This document shows positions 1 to 15,992 of a stretch of 64,000 nt of DNA, piece after piece (position 1 is the first letter of the stretch; every line of letters begins with the position of its first letter). The DNA comes from Channallabes apus (Eukaryota > Chordata > Actinopteri > Siluriformes > Clariidae). The position numbers and the translations under genes are program-made. The stretch covers positions 46,165,559-46,229,558 of the forward strand of contig CM060111.1 of the NCBI GenBank assembly GCA_030522415.1, written 5' to 3'. The notes below the pieces were generated by a model. That model was not told the origin of the DNA. It made no database searches and worked only from the letters and a program-made list of their open reading frames with translations.

Positions 1-411
1 ATTACTTACTTGTTTTTAATACTTGATTTTATATCATAATCTTAAACTGAGCATGAGTATATAATTTTGTCTTAATATGTCCAGAAATCCTAAATTGGAT
101 AGAATAGCTCTTAAAATAAGCTAAATTAGTTATTTCACCAGACGTCTCACAAAATAAAACTTCTTTTAAGATTCTTTGACAAACTCAAAGATTTGTTTGA
201 CCCTGAATACAGGATTAAGTGGTATAGAAGATGAATGAATGAATGAAAGATTTGTTTGCTCAGTTTGCTTGATTTAAAAATCTTATTTCAAGATTTCTTA
301 CTAAGTAAAATTTACTTGCTGCATGGACAGATAATTTCACTAGTTTTAGGTAATTTTTTTTATCAAATGTAGTAATTGTTTCTTATTTTTAGACTAACAA
401 TTTTTGCAGTG
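1..411. other. unassigned intronic AT-rich DNA
   Basis: No gene, RNA or clear repeat boundary is visible. By position it belongs to the intron before the first hnf1a exon seen in the window. Confidence 0.5.
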
Positions 412-551
412 TAGACTGTGGAATGCTCTGAGAACGCCACAGACTGTTGATGCTTTTAAATCTGGTCTTAAAACTTTTTATCTGAGCTTTCGGGTCGAAT
501 AAATTTTGTAGCACTTTGAGATTAGTTTCAAATATGAAGTGCATTATAAAT

Positions 552-586
<35 letters not shown>

Positions 587-590
587 GCTG
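412..590 (+). repeat. LINE 3' end fragment with (ATT)n tail
   Basis: A short stretch reads as a LINE ORF2 C-terminus (LWNALRTPQTVDAFKSGLKT). It is followed by a short 3' UTR in which GCACTTTGAGAT and AAGTGCATTATAAAT can pair, and by an (ATT)n tail at about 567-585. This layout is typical of CR1/L2-group LINE tails. It is 5'-truncated and non-functional. Confidence 0.6.
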
Positions 591-947
591 ATGGAGACTC
601 CGGAAGATTCTCCTGGTTTCTGAGGTGGCTTCTAAAAAGAACCCAGTTAAAGTAAAGTGTATATAATTACCAGGATAACCTTTCCACAAACAAACATATT
701 GGTCTTTATTTATAGAATATAATTAACTGATGTCCCTAAAGTTACATGTTCTGGTAACTACTGTAAACACTCAACACTCTATAATAAAACTTACTGGTTT
801 GAAAAAACTGATCATGCGGTAACATTTAACTTATGTTTTTTTTTAATAAAAGGTAAAAAGTAACTTAATATGTCAAACCACATTAGTTAACTTAGGACCA
901 GCCTAATAATAATACTGTAACCGGCTGACTGATTTTTACCATTAAAA

Positions 948-979
<32 letters not shown>

Positions 980-1346
980 AAAACAATGACTTTGAACCTC
1001 ACTAGTGTTAGTTACCGGGATATGCTAATCCACATGCTAAACCACCCACAGGTAGCATTAGAATTCCTTTTGCAACTTAAGAACAAAAATAATGTGTATA
1101 ATGTGTAATTTTCAGCTAAAATATACTACATGTTTCTTGACCACAAACTCTGGTTTTAACTTTGACATTTTTTTTTAAAGTAACATTATGACTCCTCGTC
1201 AATAATAACTACACACTTAATTGTAAATTTGGTGTAAAAAAGTACAACACAACTTCACTGTCAGCTTTGCTATCTTGGTCTTTTTTATTTGATCTGTGCC
1301 AAAGTAGGCGGTGCGCTACCGCCACCTAAAGGTCTGGATGAATGTG
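591..1346. other. unassigned intronic DNA with (AAAT)n at about 944-978
   Basis: AT-rich sequence with no supported gene. The only structured part is an (AAAT)n tetranucleotide run of about 35 bp. Confidence 0.5.
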
Positions 1347-2072
1347 CTGTGGAATCTTGGATTACGAGCATAATTCGTTCCGGAAGCGGCTCGTATTCCA
1401 AAACACTCGTAAACCAAATCGAATTTCCCCATAAGAAGTAAACTCAAATCATTCATTCCACAGCCCAAAACAATAATAACACAAAAAATAATTAATACAA
1501 AATATAAAGTAAAAATAAAACAAATTAACCTGTACTTTACCTTTAAAAAGAATTGTGACAGAGCAGTGTTTTTGTGTAAAGCAGAGAGAGAGTGTGTGTG
1601 TGTGTGTCTGTAAAGGCGAAAGTAGGAGGGGTCTGTGTGTGTGTATGTGAAAATGGATCTTTAACCTCTCTAATGAGACTTGCTTTTTCTTTACACGCAC
1701 ACATACAGACAAAATAAAAGATGTTTTATGCACACACAAGTGGTCACAGTGTTATAGTAAACAGTACACACGTGCAAGGATGTTGATTATACCAGTAAGA
1801 GACGAGCACTAAGACCCAGCAGGGGAGACGATTACCCACAATTCCACAGCGCAAGAGAGAGAAAAACCGTTGGCTCAGTTGTGATCACGTGACGCTTGGC
1901 GTCAAAACAAGAAGCGCATGCGTGATACATGATACTCAGTGCTCGTAAACCAAGACTTGTTCTTTTTCCAAGTCAAAATTTATATAAAATCTTATATAAG
2001 ATTATATAAAAATCTTTGCTCATCTTGCGGAACACTTGCAAACCGCGTTACTTGCAATCCGAGGTTTCACTG
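1347..2072 (-). mobile_element. pogo/Tigger-like MITE, reverse copy
   Basis: The right end reads AATCCGAGGTTTCACTG followed by TA. The left end carries a mutated inverted copy (CTGTGGAATCTTGGATT). The interior matches, in reverse, the element at 38555-40006, including the CTCGTAAACCAA and TTGCGGAACACTTG stretches. There is no transposase, so it is non-autonomous. CAGTGGAACCTCGG-type termini with a TA target are usual for pogo/Tigger elements; the family assignment is inferred from the ends. Confidence 0.65.
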
Positions 2073-2582
2073 TACTCGGTAAAGTGTTCTTTCCTGTCTT
2101 GACACCGAGGCCTGGCGATGTCCTGCACGTTTCTCTAGCACACTTAAACATTTGCAGGCTTGGACCACATGTGGGAGAAATTGTGGGAAATTATGTCTTT
2201 ATTACAATCTACATGTACTGTAGGCTTAATTGGGTTGGCCATGAGAAAATGTTGAACATTCAGTCATAAATGTATAATCAATAATAGGTTTGGCCTTAAA
2301 GGATAAGTGTAGACAGAAATCACTGAACACAAACATTATCTCATTGCTTCACTTCTTGATAAAAATATTCTGTATATTGTATTTTAGTTCTTTATTGGTA
2401 ATGCTATTTATACAGAATGCAAAGTAAGTTTGCCATTTGCCTGTTTAATTTGAATAAATTCAATATTATTTAATAAATAAGTTTCAATAATGTTTTAATA
2501 AATCAATGATAAAAAAGTATGAATATAATGTTTTTTGTCTGCATTGCAATATCCATACATGATCTATTCATATATTGCAATA
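2073..2582. other. unassigned intronic DNA
   Basis: AT-rich; no ORF, RNA or repeat boundary could be supported. Confidence 0.45.
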
Positions 2583-2727
2583 TTTACATTTACATTTAGT
2601 CATTTGGCAGACGCTCTTATCCAGAGCGACTTACATTTTTATCTCATTATACATCTGAGCAGTTGAGGGTTAAGGGCCTTGCTCAAGGGCCCAACAGGGG
2701 CAACTTGGTGGTCGTGGGATTTGAACA
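2583..2727 (-). repeat. tRNA-derived SINE, tail part only
   Basis: It matches the tail of the complete SINE at 5202-5383: the GGCAGACGCTCTTATCCAG and GGGTTAAGGGCCTTGCTCAA blocks in the same order. The tRNA-like head with A and B boxes is missing, so the copy is truncated. Confidence 0.75.
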
Positions 2728-2962
2728 ATATGTTAATAAATATAAGCACTAGTTTCCTATATATGGACATGTATCATTTAATATATTGCATTATATTTTT
2801 CAATATATTGCCATATTTTTTTTTCCGTAAGGGTCTACATGTTTGCTCTCTCTACCATAAACTGCAAATAGGACTCCTTATGGCTATCTTTTAACAATGG
2901 CCTAACCCTGCTTTAAATTTTTTACACAACTTTAGGGACAACAAATTATCCCTAATCTATCT

Positions 2963-3909
2963 GGGCCCGGTTTCTCGATAACGCACACTCTTAGCGCGCT
3001 AAGAAGACTCTTAAGATATATCTTACGTTAAGTGATAACTTTTCTAAGTGTATTTCTCGACTGTCTCTTAGGAGTCTTCTTAAGTCGCTGCCTCTTACGT
3101 CCGACGTTACACGGCGCTGTCTACAGTGAAGGTCCTGAATTAGCGGGCATCGGTTGCTCAGCAATCGATTTTTCACTCCTTTTGCATGACAGCATTAAGA
3201 AAGACGGCACTTTCTATGCAAATTAAACATTGCAAAAAATTCTTGGGTTAACTTAACAATAACATGCCATAATAGACAAATATATAAATTAAATCACCAA
3301 ACTGTCGCTAATATTTTCATGTAACCTGTAGTGGCGGTGAAACGAACCGGGTATACAATCATAGTTGATTGACAAACAGCTGACAGCACTCTTCACCAGC
3401 GTCAGAAACAATGTGAAACATGTCAGTTGTTGGGGTTGTACAGCACACTATGGGATGAATACGATGAGGTGACAGAGTGGACGTTTAATACCCCTATCTC
3501 ACCTATGCGGCTTGACTCACGATGAGATACGATGTTAGGCACCGTGAGCTGCTGAGATTGCCCGCGACGTTCCTTTAACGTTCCGCAAAGTTCTGCAAGG
3601 TCCGGAAGCTTCCACGAGGGCCGGCAAAAAAATTAAACATGTTTAATTTTTCACACAGAAAGATGGAAAAGTAATCACAGCGCAAAAACATGCCATGAAT
3701 CATGATAATCCTACTTAAGTTCAGTAAGTCAAACCGCATAGGTGATATACTGGTATAAAGCATTACAATCACTTGGAAAAATTAATGCATGCGGAGTTTG
3801 AAACTCCCAAGTTTATTTTTTCAGTTAACTAAATAAAAATTTCATCATAAAATAAAACTTTAGACTTAAGAACAACTTAGCGATAAGAAGCTTTCGAGAA
3901 ACCGGTCCC
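2963..3909. mobile_element. PIF/Harbinger-like MITE
   Basis: The ends are inverted repeats: GGGCCCGGTTTCTCGA at the left and the complement of GGGACCGGTTTCTCGA at the right. The next stretch (CTTAGCG...CTAAGAAG) is also repeated in inverted form near the right end. About 947 bp, with no transposase. GGSCCC-type ends suggest PIF/Harbinger. No clear 3-bp TSD was found, so the superfamily is tentative. Confidence 0.55.
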
Positions 3910-4244
3910 TGGTGTGTTCCTCTGTCCATGCTGCTCGTTCTCTAATGTTCTCTAACAAACCTCTGAGGGCTTCACAGAACAGTTGTATTCATACTGAGCA
4001 TAAATTATACAAATGTGAACTCTATTTACTAATTAGGTGACTTCTGAAGGCAATTGGTTCCACTGGATTTTTGTTAGGGGCATCAGAGTAAAGGGGATGA
4101 ATACAAATGCATGCCATACTATTAGATTTTTATTTTGAAAACTATTTATTATTTTCATTCCACTTCACAATTATGTGCCACTTTTTCTTGGTGCATCACA
4201 TAAAATCCAAATAAAACGCATTTACATTTGAGGATGAACGTGAA

Positions 4245-4290
4245 AAGTACTGTACTGTATCCTGAAGAGCTACGATACAGTACAGTACTT
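4245..4290. repeat. 17-bp perfect inverted repeat (hairpin)
   Basis: AAGTACTGTACTGTATC at 4245-4261 is followed, after a 12-nt loop, by its exact reverse complement at 4274-4290. No surrounding element was recognised. Confidence 0.8.
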
Positions 4291-5069
4291 CATGTCAGCT
4301 AATGGTTCAGTAGCTTCATCCTGCACAATACTGCACAAGTAACTGCAGAACCCTGTGGGTTAGACTGTGAAAAGACACGGGAGACAGGCGGAGTTTTAGT
4401 TGAGTTTCTGGCTCAGTCCACATTTTTTATCACACTTTTGAAAAACTCCCTTAACAGCTGGAGATTTATGATTCGTTCATGAGAATCTCTGTGATGTGGT
4501 GAAATCCTGAGCCTCAACATTTACTGATATTTGACCTTCATGTTCTTTAATAATCTCTTGTCTCACTTCCAAGGCCATATTTTTTCTTTACCTCTTGCTT
4601 CTGCTATAACTAGCACTGGCACTAGCACCGGTATTAAGAGACTTGATGCACCTCATTGTAATGTTGTCAGGAACTTGAGTGCTTTGTGCACAAGAGACAT
4701 TAGGCTGCGTTAAATAACAAGAGCACTCGTAGAACATGGAAAAGTTCATCTAACCATGCAAACAGTGGTAGGTATATGTAATGCAGCTGTTGTGCACACT
4801 GCACCCGGTTATGATGTTATATCCCATTCTTTCATCAGAATTTCTAAATTCCATTAAGGGACCATGGATGTATATGTAAACAAATGTTAAGTAATGCATA
4901 CCTATATACTGCCCGGACTAATTACCTAAAAACCTTGGATAATTATTGTACTGTAGTAATGTATCTTAGTTGAAACAATTATTTTAAACTTAACTGATGC
5001 AATGAGGAGATTCTCATTTCTTACAGTCTTCTCATGTGAGAAGATGTATCCTGTGGTCATGAAAAAGAC

Positions 5070-5885
5070 TTACTCAGAAAGGCTCAAATTATTGTCCTGC
5101 ATCAAGCAAAGACAACAACTAGGGAGATTGAGACTGGAAATGACTTGAATTAAGTTAAGAACTGTCCAACACATTATTAAACAATAGAAGGATATAATTT
5201 ACATTAGGCAGACGCTCTTATCCAGAGCGACTTACATTTTTATCTCATTACACATCTGAGCAGTTGAGGGTTAAGGGCCTTGCTCAAGGGCCCAATAGTG
5301 GCAACTTGGTGGTTGTGGGGTTTGAACCTGGGATCTTCCGAACCGTAGTCCAATGCCTTAACCACTGAGCTACACCTGGCCCCGGTTATATAATTTAACC
5401 TATAACTTCACAGAAGCAATGTGGTTAGAAAAACATCCTACATGGAAGACCACTTAAACACTCGGTGAAGCTGCAGGGTAAAAAATATCCAGATGAAATC
5501 AAAGCTATGTTTAATAGTGAGACTAAGAGCATTTCCACATGCACAGTGTGATGAGAACTCACAGGATTGGGACTAAACAGCTGTATGTCCACTTGGTAAA
5601 AAGTCTTCAGTTAGGGATCATAAATATTGGACTTTGGAGTGATGGGAAAAGGTCATGTGACCTGATGAGTCCAGACTGATTCTATTCCAGAGTGATGGAC
5701 CAGCTGACCACCTGAATGTACTGAATCACCAGGTTGTCATATCTATGAGGGTTTTCTTCTTCCCTGATGGCAGACACCATATTCCAGGACTCAGAGTGTG
5801 GAAGAGTGGTTCTGGGAGCACGAGGAATAATTTTTACACATGAACTGGACACCACAGAATGTACTATAATCCAAGCTAAATTAGA
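5070..5885 (+). pseudogene. Tc1-like transposase relic, split by a SINE
   Basis: Degenerate sequence with stops in every frame that still resembles a Tc1/mariner transposase. A TGGAGTGATGG stretch near 5635 lies in the first catalytic Asp region. At 5767-5870 a GRVV...[14 protein letters not shown] stretch resembles the region before the final catalytic Glu. A tRNA-SINE with a perfect 10-bp TSD sits inside it. It lies in the intron just before hnf1a exon 3 and cannot encode an enzyme. Confidence 0.55.
5202..5383 (-). repeat. complete tRNA-derived SINE
   Basis: Read on the minus strand it has a tRNA-like head with an A box (TAGCTCAGTGG, complement of 5362-5372) and a B box (GGTTCAAACCC, complement of 5318-5328). 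The tail ends in the AAGTCGCTCTGGATAAGAGC block shared with the copy at 2583-2727. It is flanked by the 10-bp direct repeat ATATAATTTA at 5192-5201 and 5388-5397, as expected for LINE-driven insertion. Confidence 0.88.
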
Positions 5886-5977
5886 GTGTGTGCCTTATTT
5901 TTTGGCCAGGCATTGTGTTAACAATGCAACTGTATCTTATGAAAAGTGTGTCATTATCATAAACAACTTCCTTGCAG

Positions 5978-10628
<4,651 letters not shown>

Positions 10629-11284
10629 CAGCAGCAGCAGCACACTTACTGGAACGTTCCACCAGTGTCTCATGAATGGGAAAACAGTTTTTAGTTTTTT
10701 TTACAGTTTCAGTAGTAAAATCCTTTCTTAGGTGGATGAACATTAAACAATGCTGACTTTGTTCGCTGTGGATGATGACGATAATGATGATGAAGATAGA
10801 AAGGCTCAGGGATCAGTACTTTCACTAATGAGAACACACTGTGAGGTTTAAAGTGCCCACAAAAAAACAACAACAAAATAAACAGTATGAACTGGAGTGT
10901 GAATCAAGGTGGGCGGCAACTTAAGTTAAATTGGATTAGCCAATCACAAACCTGATCATCATCACTATTGTACCTTCTTATTTCACAAGCCACGTAGTTT
11001 CAAATGTTGGTTTTTATTGCAGTTGACTAATTATCTCAGTAGCTAAACAAAAACAGTGAGTGATGATACCATCTGGTTGGCAATTGATTGTGGCATGAAC
11101 TGCTTCATAAACAAAAGTAATTATTGTTAAACAGATTTAATTCTCTCTGTAAATATTGTTTTGATGTATAAAATGTATTAAAATTGTATGAAAAAATGAA
11201 AAAGGTTGTATTGTTTGCATTTTACCCATGCCTCATCACCTGCTTGCTGCTTTTACAGGTTTCTGCCATATAAATACTGTATAC
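10629..11284 (+). other. hnf1a: hnf1a 3' UTR and downstream DNA
   Basis: A CAG/AGC run follows the stop. An AATAAA polyadenylation signal lies at 10877-10882, about 250 nt after the stop codon, and would give a short 3' UTR. No gene is seen in the remainder. Confidence 0.55.
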
Positions 11285-11900
11285 ACTACATTGCAAAAGT
11301 TTTTGCTTATCTGCCTTCACGTGCATATGAACTTGAATAACATCCGATTCTTAACCCATAGGATTTAATATGATGTTGGTCCACCCATTGCAGTTATAAC
11401 AGCTTTAACTTGTATGGAATGGCTTTCCACAAGTTCATTCATCCCAAAGGTGTTATATTGGGTTGAGGTCAGAAATCTGTGCAGGTTAGTCAAGTTCTTC
11501 CACACCATAGTGGGTCGCAATCGTCTTGGAACAGTAATGGACCATTCCCCCCAAAAATTGTCCAAAATGTCTTGGCAACTGAAGCATTAAGAGTTCCTTT
11601 TACTGGAACAAAGGGGTTGAACCCAACTCCTGAAAAACAACCCCATATCATAACCCCCAATCCAGTAAACTTCGCAATTCATGCACAACACAGTCAGACA
11701 AGTACCATTCTCCTGGCAACCACAAAACCCACACTCAGATTGCAAGACAGAGAAGCATGATTTGTCACTCCAGAAAACACATCTCCACTGCTCTCCAGTG
11801 GCGGCATGCTTTACACCACTGGCATCTGATGCTTTCCATTGCACCTGGTGATACTGTAAGACTTGGATGCATCTGCTCGGCCATGGACATCCATTTCATG
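11285..11900 (-). pseudogene. Tc1-like element relic
   Basis: Two minus-strand frames retain Tc1 features. At 11365-11565 there is a C-terminal stretch ending in TAMGGPTSY. At 11587-11844 a segment has CVFWSDKSCFSVLQSE, the first catalytic Asp region. Stops and frameshifts separate them. No intact TIR pair was found. Confidence 0.68.
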
Positions 11901-11904
11901 AAGT

Positions 11905-12115
11905 TCTCTATGCACCCCAAATAGCACTACTTTGTTGGCCCAATGTCAGCAAAATTTTGGTAACCTTGGTCCAATGGCAGTGCATACGTTGGGCCCATGT
12001 TGGCACCAGTGGTTGGCCCAACATCATTTTGTCCATTGGCCCACTGTTGGCCTATTGGTGGGGCCAAAGATAGGTTGACCCAATGTTGGTTCAGTAAATC
12101 TTGGCAAGGTTGACA
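11905..12115. repeat. degenerate TTGGCCCAATGTTGG-type repeat
   Basis: Variants of TTGGCCCAAT, TTGGGCCCATGTTGG and CCCAATGTTGG recur about eight times in 200 bp, many being palindromic around GGCC. This looks like a decayed minisatellite or the interior of a MITE; its family is not recognised. Confidence 0.5.
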
Positions 12116-12788
12116 ATTAAATTATATTATTTTAGCTTTGTGCAGCAGGCTCTCTCAATTATGCCATCACATCAGGATCTCCTATGAGGGTTGGTTACCA
12201 ATCTAGTACATGAATAACATTAAAAGAACTATATATATCTAACTAAGTGGATGTTTTGTGAATTATTAATGTTAAATTCATTGTCCTTTGTGCTCAACTG
12301 TGAACACTGTCAAACATGTCACTAGATGTCACTACGTAGACTTATCACTACGGAGGAGGCTAAAACCCCAGAGGCCAGTAAGACGTAAGTGTGTTGAGAA
12401 TCTGTGGTGGCAACATGAAAAACCTACAGTTAGTAGTTTTTCTGTAATGTGAGAAAGATGTTTAGCTATGTACTATTATGATAGGCTAATGGACCTGTTG
12501 CCAGGGAATACAGTAGCATAAAGAGCCATAACAAGGATAAAACTATAGTGATTGTTGCCATAGTAAGTGCCAGAAATGTTAAAGGGCTAATGTACAGTAC
12601 ATATTGTTATACTTTAGGGCACTGCATTTTTGTCGGGTGCCGTATATACATGTACTAAGGTATTCGGTTTATGAAATTGCTGTGTTTACTTTGTTTGATC
12701 TGGAGAAAAATATGTTTGCTGTAATACTTTTGAACTGAGGTGAGCCAAATGTGGAAAATGTTTGTTATTCTCATCATTTTGCTAATTC
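12116..12788. other. unassigned intergenic DNA
   Basis: No gene, RNA or repeat boundary could be supported in this AT-rich stretch. Confidence 0.45.
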
Positions 12789-13082
12789 AATTAAATGTAT
12801 TTTAATTATATTTACATAGCACTTTTAACAATGGTCATTGTCTCAAAGCAGCTTCACAAAATAAAAAATAAAAAGGGTGTATAAGTGAGAAAAAAAATCT
12901 GTTTATAATACAATAAAAAAATTTAAAAAACAAAAAAAATTATATGAGAAATACAACTGAAAAGCTTAGAGCACCTGCTATTCCCAGGTAGTCTCGCATC
13001 CAAGTACTAACCAGGCCAAAGTCTGCTTAGCTTCTGATATCAGACAAGATCTGGCACTCTCCGACTGGTATAGCCCGAAGTG
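12789..13082 (-). repeat. 5S rRNA-derived SINE (SINE3-like) with L2-type tail
   Basis: On the minus strand the head (13082 down to 12961) follows 5S rRNA in order: CGGGCTATACCAG, GATCTTGTCTGATATCAGAA, GCTAAGCAGACTTTGGCCTG, GTTAGTACTTGGATGCGAG and AATAGCAGGTGCTC. After an A/T-rich spacer it ends in an L2-like tail (GTGAAGCTGCTTTGAGACAA, AGTGCTATGTAAAT). A 5S promoter head joined to a LINE tail defines SINE3 elements. It is mutated relative to 5S RNA and is not a functional rRNA gene. Confidence 0.85.
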
Positions 13083-14194
13083 AAAGCTGGTTTGAAGGAA
13101 GGACTATTTGAACAGTATCTACAATAGGGCTGTAGCTAGAATGTTTTAGTAATCCGGTATTTTACCAAAAATATAATCAATTGATCAAGTAATCGGATAA
13201 AATGTACTTTTGCGCAATTAAACAGCAATGTAAAATATATAAGAGAAACACATATAAATTTTTTATTTAATTAGTTTTGGTTTTTAGAAAAATCAACTTT
13301 TATTTTTTAAATGCATACAGCATTTGATCAAAAATAAACATTGTCATTTATCCACAATATAATGAATGGCTTAAAGTTGACTGAGATGAATTAAGTGCAT
13401 TACAGTGCCATAAATTCTTATTTTAAAGCCTTTTCACAGATGCAAAAACTAAAAAAAAAGGTATTTCAAATGACTTTAAGTATAAAAAAAACTAGGGCAA
13501 AAATTAAAAATAAATGTTAATACAATTTTATCGCTCCCTCCCATTTTGTAGCCGTAACTCCTTCTGCATTTGTGGGTGACGTAAGCATTTCTTCTTCATC
13601 GGCAGAGGTGGACAGAGTAATAAAATTTTGTACTCAAGTACAAGTACTGTTACTTCAGTGAAATTTTACTGAAGTACAAGTAAAGTTACCATTATGAAAA
13701 TCTACTCAAGTAAAAGTAAAAAGTAGCTCATAAAAAATTTACTCTGAGTAAAAGTTACCGAGTTACTTTTTAATTTTTTTAACAGCGGGGGTGGGGGGAG
13801 AAGGCATTCTAGCGTAGTTCAAAAAAGATGAGCAGATATAAATCTGAAACTAGTTGTTTTTAACTGAAGGAACACCTTTGCATAATAAAGCTGTTGTCTT
13901 TCTTGTGCTTGAAAATCAAAGTGGTCACTGAAATATGGTGTTACGTCCCAGTCTAGGGTCATACAGCAAAAGAATGGTTCAGGGTTCTATTTTAAACTGT
14001 ATGGAAATGGTGGTACTGTATATGGCAGAAAGAACTAGATCTAATCATTAAACTGATGAAATAATAAGGTTTGTATATACAAAAAATACACACACACACA
14101 CACACACACAACAGGAGGAGGAGGATCAGATTAAGGGTGGACTAAGGCCAAAATAATAAACTAAATGGTATTTATATTTAGTTTTTTACCTGGA

Positions 14195-14244
<50 letters not shown>

Positions 14245-14601
14245 AAAATACAGGTACCTTCCCGGACTCCCTAAACCAAAAACAGTGACATTATCTGCAA
14301 ATATATCCAAAGACCAACCAAACCAAAGGGACAAAGCAATAATCAAAGTCAATGGAAGGCAAAAAGTCAAAACCGGAATATACAACCAAATATCAAAACG
14401 GCAAAATCACAACCTCTTTCCTCTTTCCGGTTTATATATGGTCGGGCTAGTCGATGACGTCACTTTCAGGGCGGAAGCGACCGCGTGGAAGGTCAGGTAG
14501 ATGCAGATGTGGGTGACACTGTCCCTGGGACAGTCAGAAAACCTGGAGTGGAGTCTGGAGCGGCGTGCGACCAGGACATGATACACACACGCGAGCGCAA
14601 C

Positions 14602-14970
14602 TGTCATGCACACGCAATCTGCGCCCGACACTAGGACCCGGAAGTAAGACGGGCGCAAAACCAGGAAGTATAAAAGAGGTAAACAAACGATGGCTTACCG
14701 CTCAGTCATTGAGTTCGGCCCATGTCAGCTCCAGTTGTCGTTTCAGCAAACCGTGAGTACTCACATGTTGGTTCCGTTTGTCTTTTGCTATTGTGTGTGT
14801 ATCTACAGGACGCGGGTTAAATTTGTGTTTTTCCCTTACTCCGTTTTTGTGAGAGTCCTTAGACTAAATCGCGTGGCTATCCTGCCTACTCGCTTCTTTC
14901 CGCGTTTGGGTTTATCCTCCACGCTACATTGGGCTAACCGCTAAAGCTACGTCTTCTGGTCACCTCAGGT
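14602..14970 (+). repeat. 5' LTR of Sushi copy 1 (3' end truncated)
   Basis: Starts TGTCATGCACACG. TATAAAA is at 14669-14675, and the predicted transcript start GCTCAGTCATT is at 14700-14710, 31 nt downstream. Homology with the full 384-bp LTR stops at about 14970; the last LTR bases and the first internal bases are replaced by a short unrelated stretch. Confidence 0.92.
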
Positions 14971-14981
14971 CACCTCTGGAG

Positions 14982-15992
14982 ACCTCCGCGGTAAACCCAG
15001 CGGATTATGCGAGTCTCTGCGACGTTGTAGATCAGCATGCCGCGCTCATCAATCAGCTAACCGGGGATCTCGCTTCTCTCCGCCGCGAGGTCGCTGAGCT
15101 CCGGCGGGAGAATGCGGATCTCCGCGCAGCTGTTGATGACGTCACTGCTCGATCGCACGCCGCGGAGGCCGCGGCGCCGCATCATCCCCCCTCTCCCCCC
15201 CCTTCTGATGTTTTTCTTTCTCTACCAGAGAAGTGGAACGGCACGGATGGGAAGTGCAGTGTATTTCTGACAGCTCTCGATCTGGTGTTTGAGTTTAATG
15301 CTACCAAGTACTCCACCGATCGCCTTCGCATTGCTCTTCTCGTCTCGTTGCTTAAAGGGCAGGCAGCTGAGTGGGCCACGGCAGTTCTACAAGCAGATAC
15401 GGACACCGCCCACTCATACAATGAGTTCACCCACCAACTCAGACTCACCTTCGAACACCCAGCGGGCGAGGTGGAGACCGACACCAGACTCTATCACCTG
15501 AGGCAGGGAGGATTGCCCGTGAGCCGCTACACAGCGGAGTTTCGCACCCTCGCCGTTCAGACCACGTGGGGCGATGCAGCGCTCCGGACGTCCTACTACG
15601 AGGGCCTGGCTTCGGGAATAAAGGACGAACTAGCCGGGCGAGAGCTTCCTGCAACCCTGGAGGGTCTGATCCAACTCGCTCTCCGGATCGACCAGCGCCT
15701 TCTCTCTCGCCCGAGGCCAGCCCCTCGCACCCTGCCACCTGCACCCACCTTCTCACACCCCACTCCAAGACCACCGGTAACCTTCATCACCACCACTCCG
15801 GAATCTGTCGGTTCTCCACCTCCTGCCGTGGTTGACACCGGAGCCGGGGAACCCATGCAATTAGGGCGCGCCTCCCTGACCGTAGCCGAGCGCGCACGCC
15901 GGTTCAGAGAGGGCCTGTGCGCATATTGTGGGTCAGCAGAACATCACCGGGCGATCTGTCCACTGCGTCCGGGAAACGCCCACCCCCGGTGA
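14982..15992 (+). CDS. gag: Gag of Sushi copy 1, start codon missing
   Basis: Structural protein that would form the cytoplasmic capsid particle. The frame is open from before 14982 to TGA at 15990-15992 and encodes about 336 residues. It has an N-terminal coiled coil ([20 protein letters not shown]), a Pro-rich linker, a capsid-like region ([34 protein letters not shown]) and one CCHC zinc knuckle (CAYCGSAEHHRAIC, C-x2-C-x4-H-x4-C) near the end. In copy 2 the frame starts [15 protein letters not shown]; here that start was removed with the primer-binding site. Pol continues in the -1 frame. Confidence 0.85.
   Translation, partial: TSAVNPADYASLCDVVDQHAALINQLTGDLASLRREVAELRRENADLRAAVDDVTARSHAAEAAAPHHPPSPPPSDVFLSLPEKWNGTDGKCSVFLTALDLVFEFNATKYSTDRLRIALLVSLLKGQAAEWATAVLQADTDTAHSYNEFTHQLRLTFEHPAGEVETDTRLYHLRQGGLPVSRYTAEFRTLAVQTTWGDAALRTSYYEGLASGIKDELAGRELPATLEGLIQLALRIDQRLLSRPRPAPRTLPPAPTFSHPTPRPPVTFITTTPESVGSPPPAVVDTGAGEPMQLGRASLTVAERARRFREGLCAYCGSAEHHRAICPLRPGNAHPR

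Noticed and set aside
5202..5383. Functional tRNA gene
   Set aside because: A and B boxes are present, but no tRNA cloverleaf 3' half or acceptor stem fits; the TSD and long tail identify a SINE.
12961..13082. Functional 5S rRNA gene
   Set aside because: Several mutations in conserved 5S positions and a fused L2 tail show that it is a SINE.
14690..14944. An 84-residue ORF present in every Sushi LTR (also at 19412, 46203 and 50981)
   Set aside because: Its ATG lies upstream of the predicted transcript start, the protein has no recognisable domain, and it is repeated only because the LTR is repeated.
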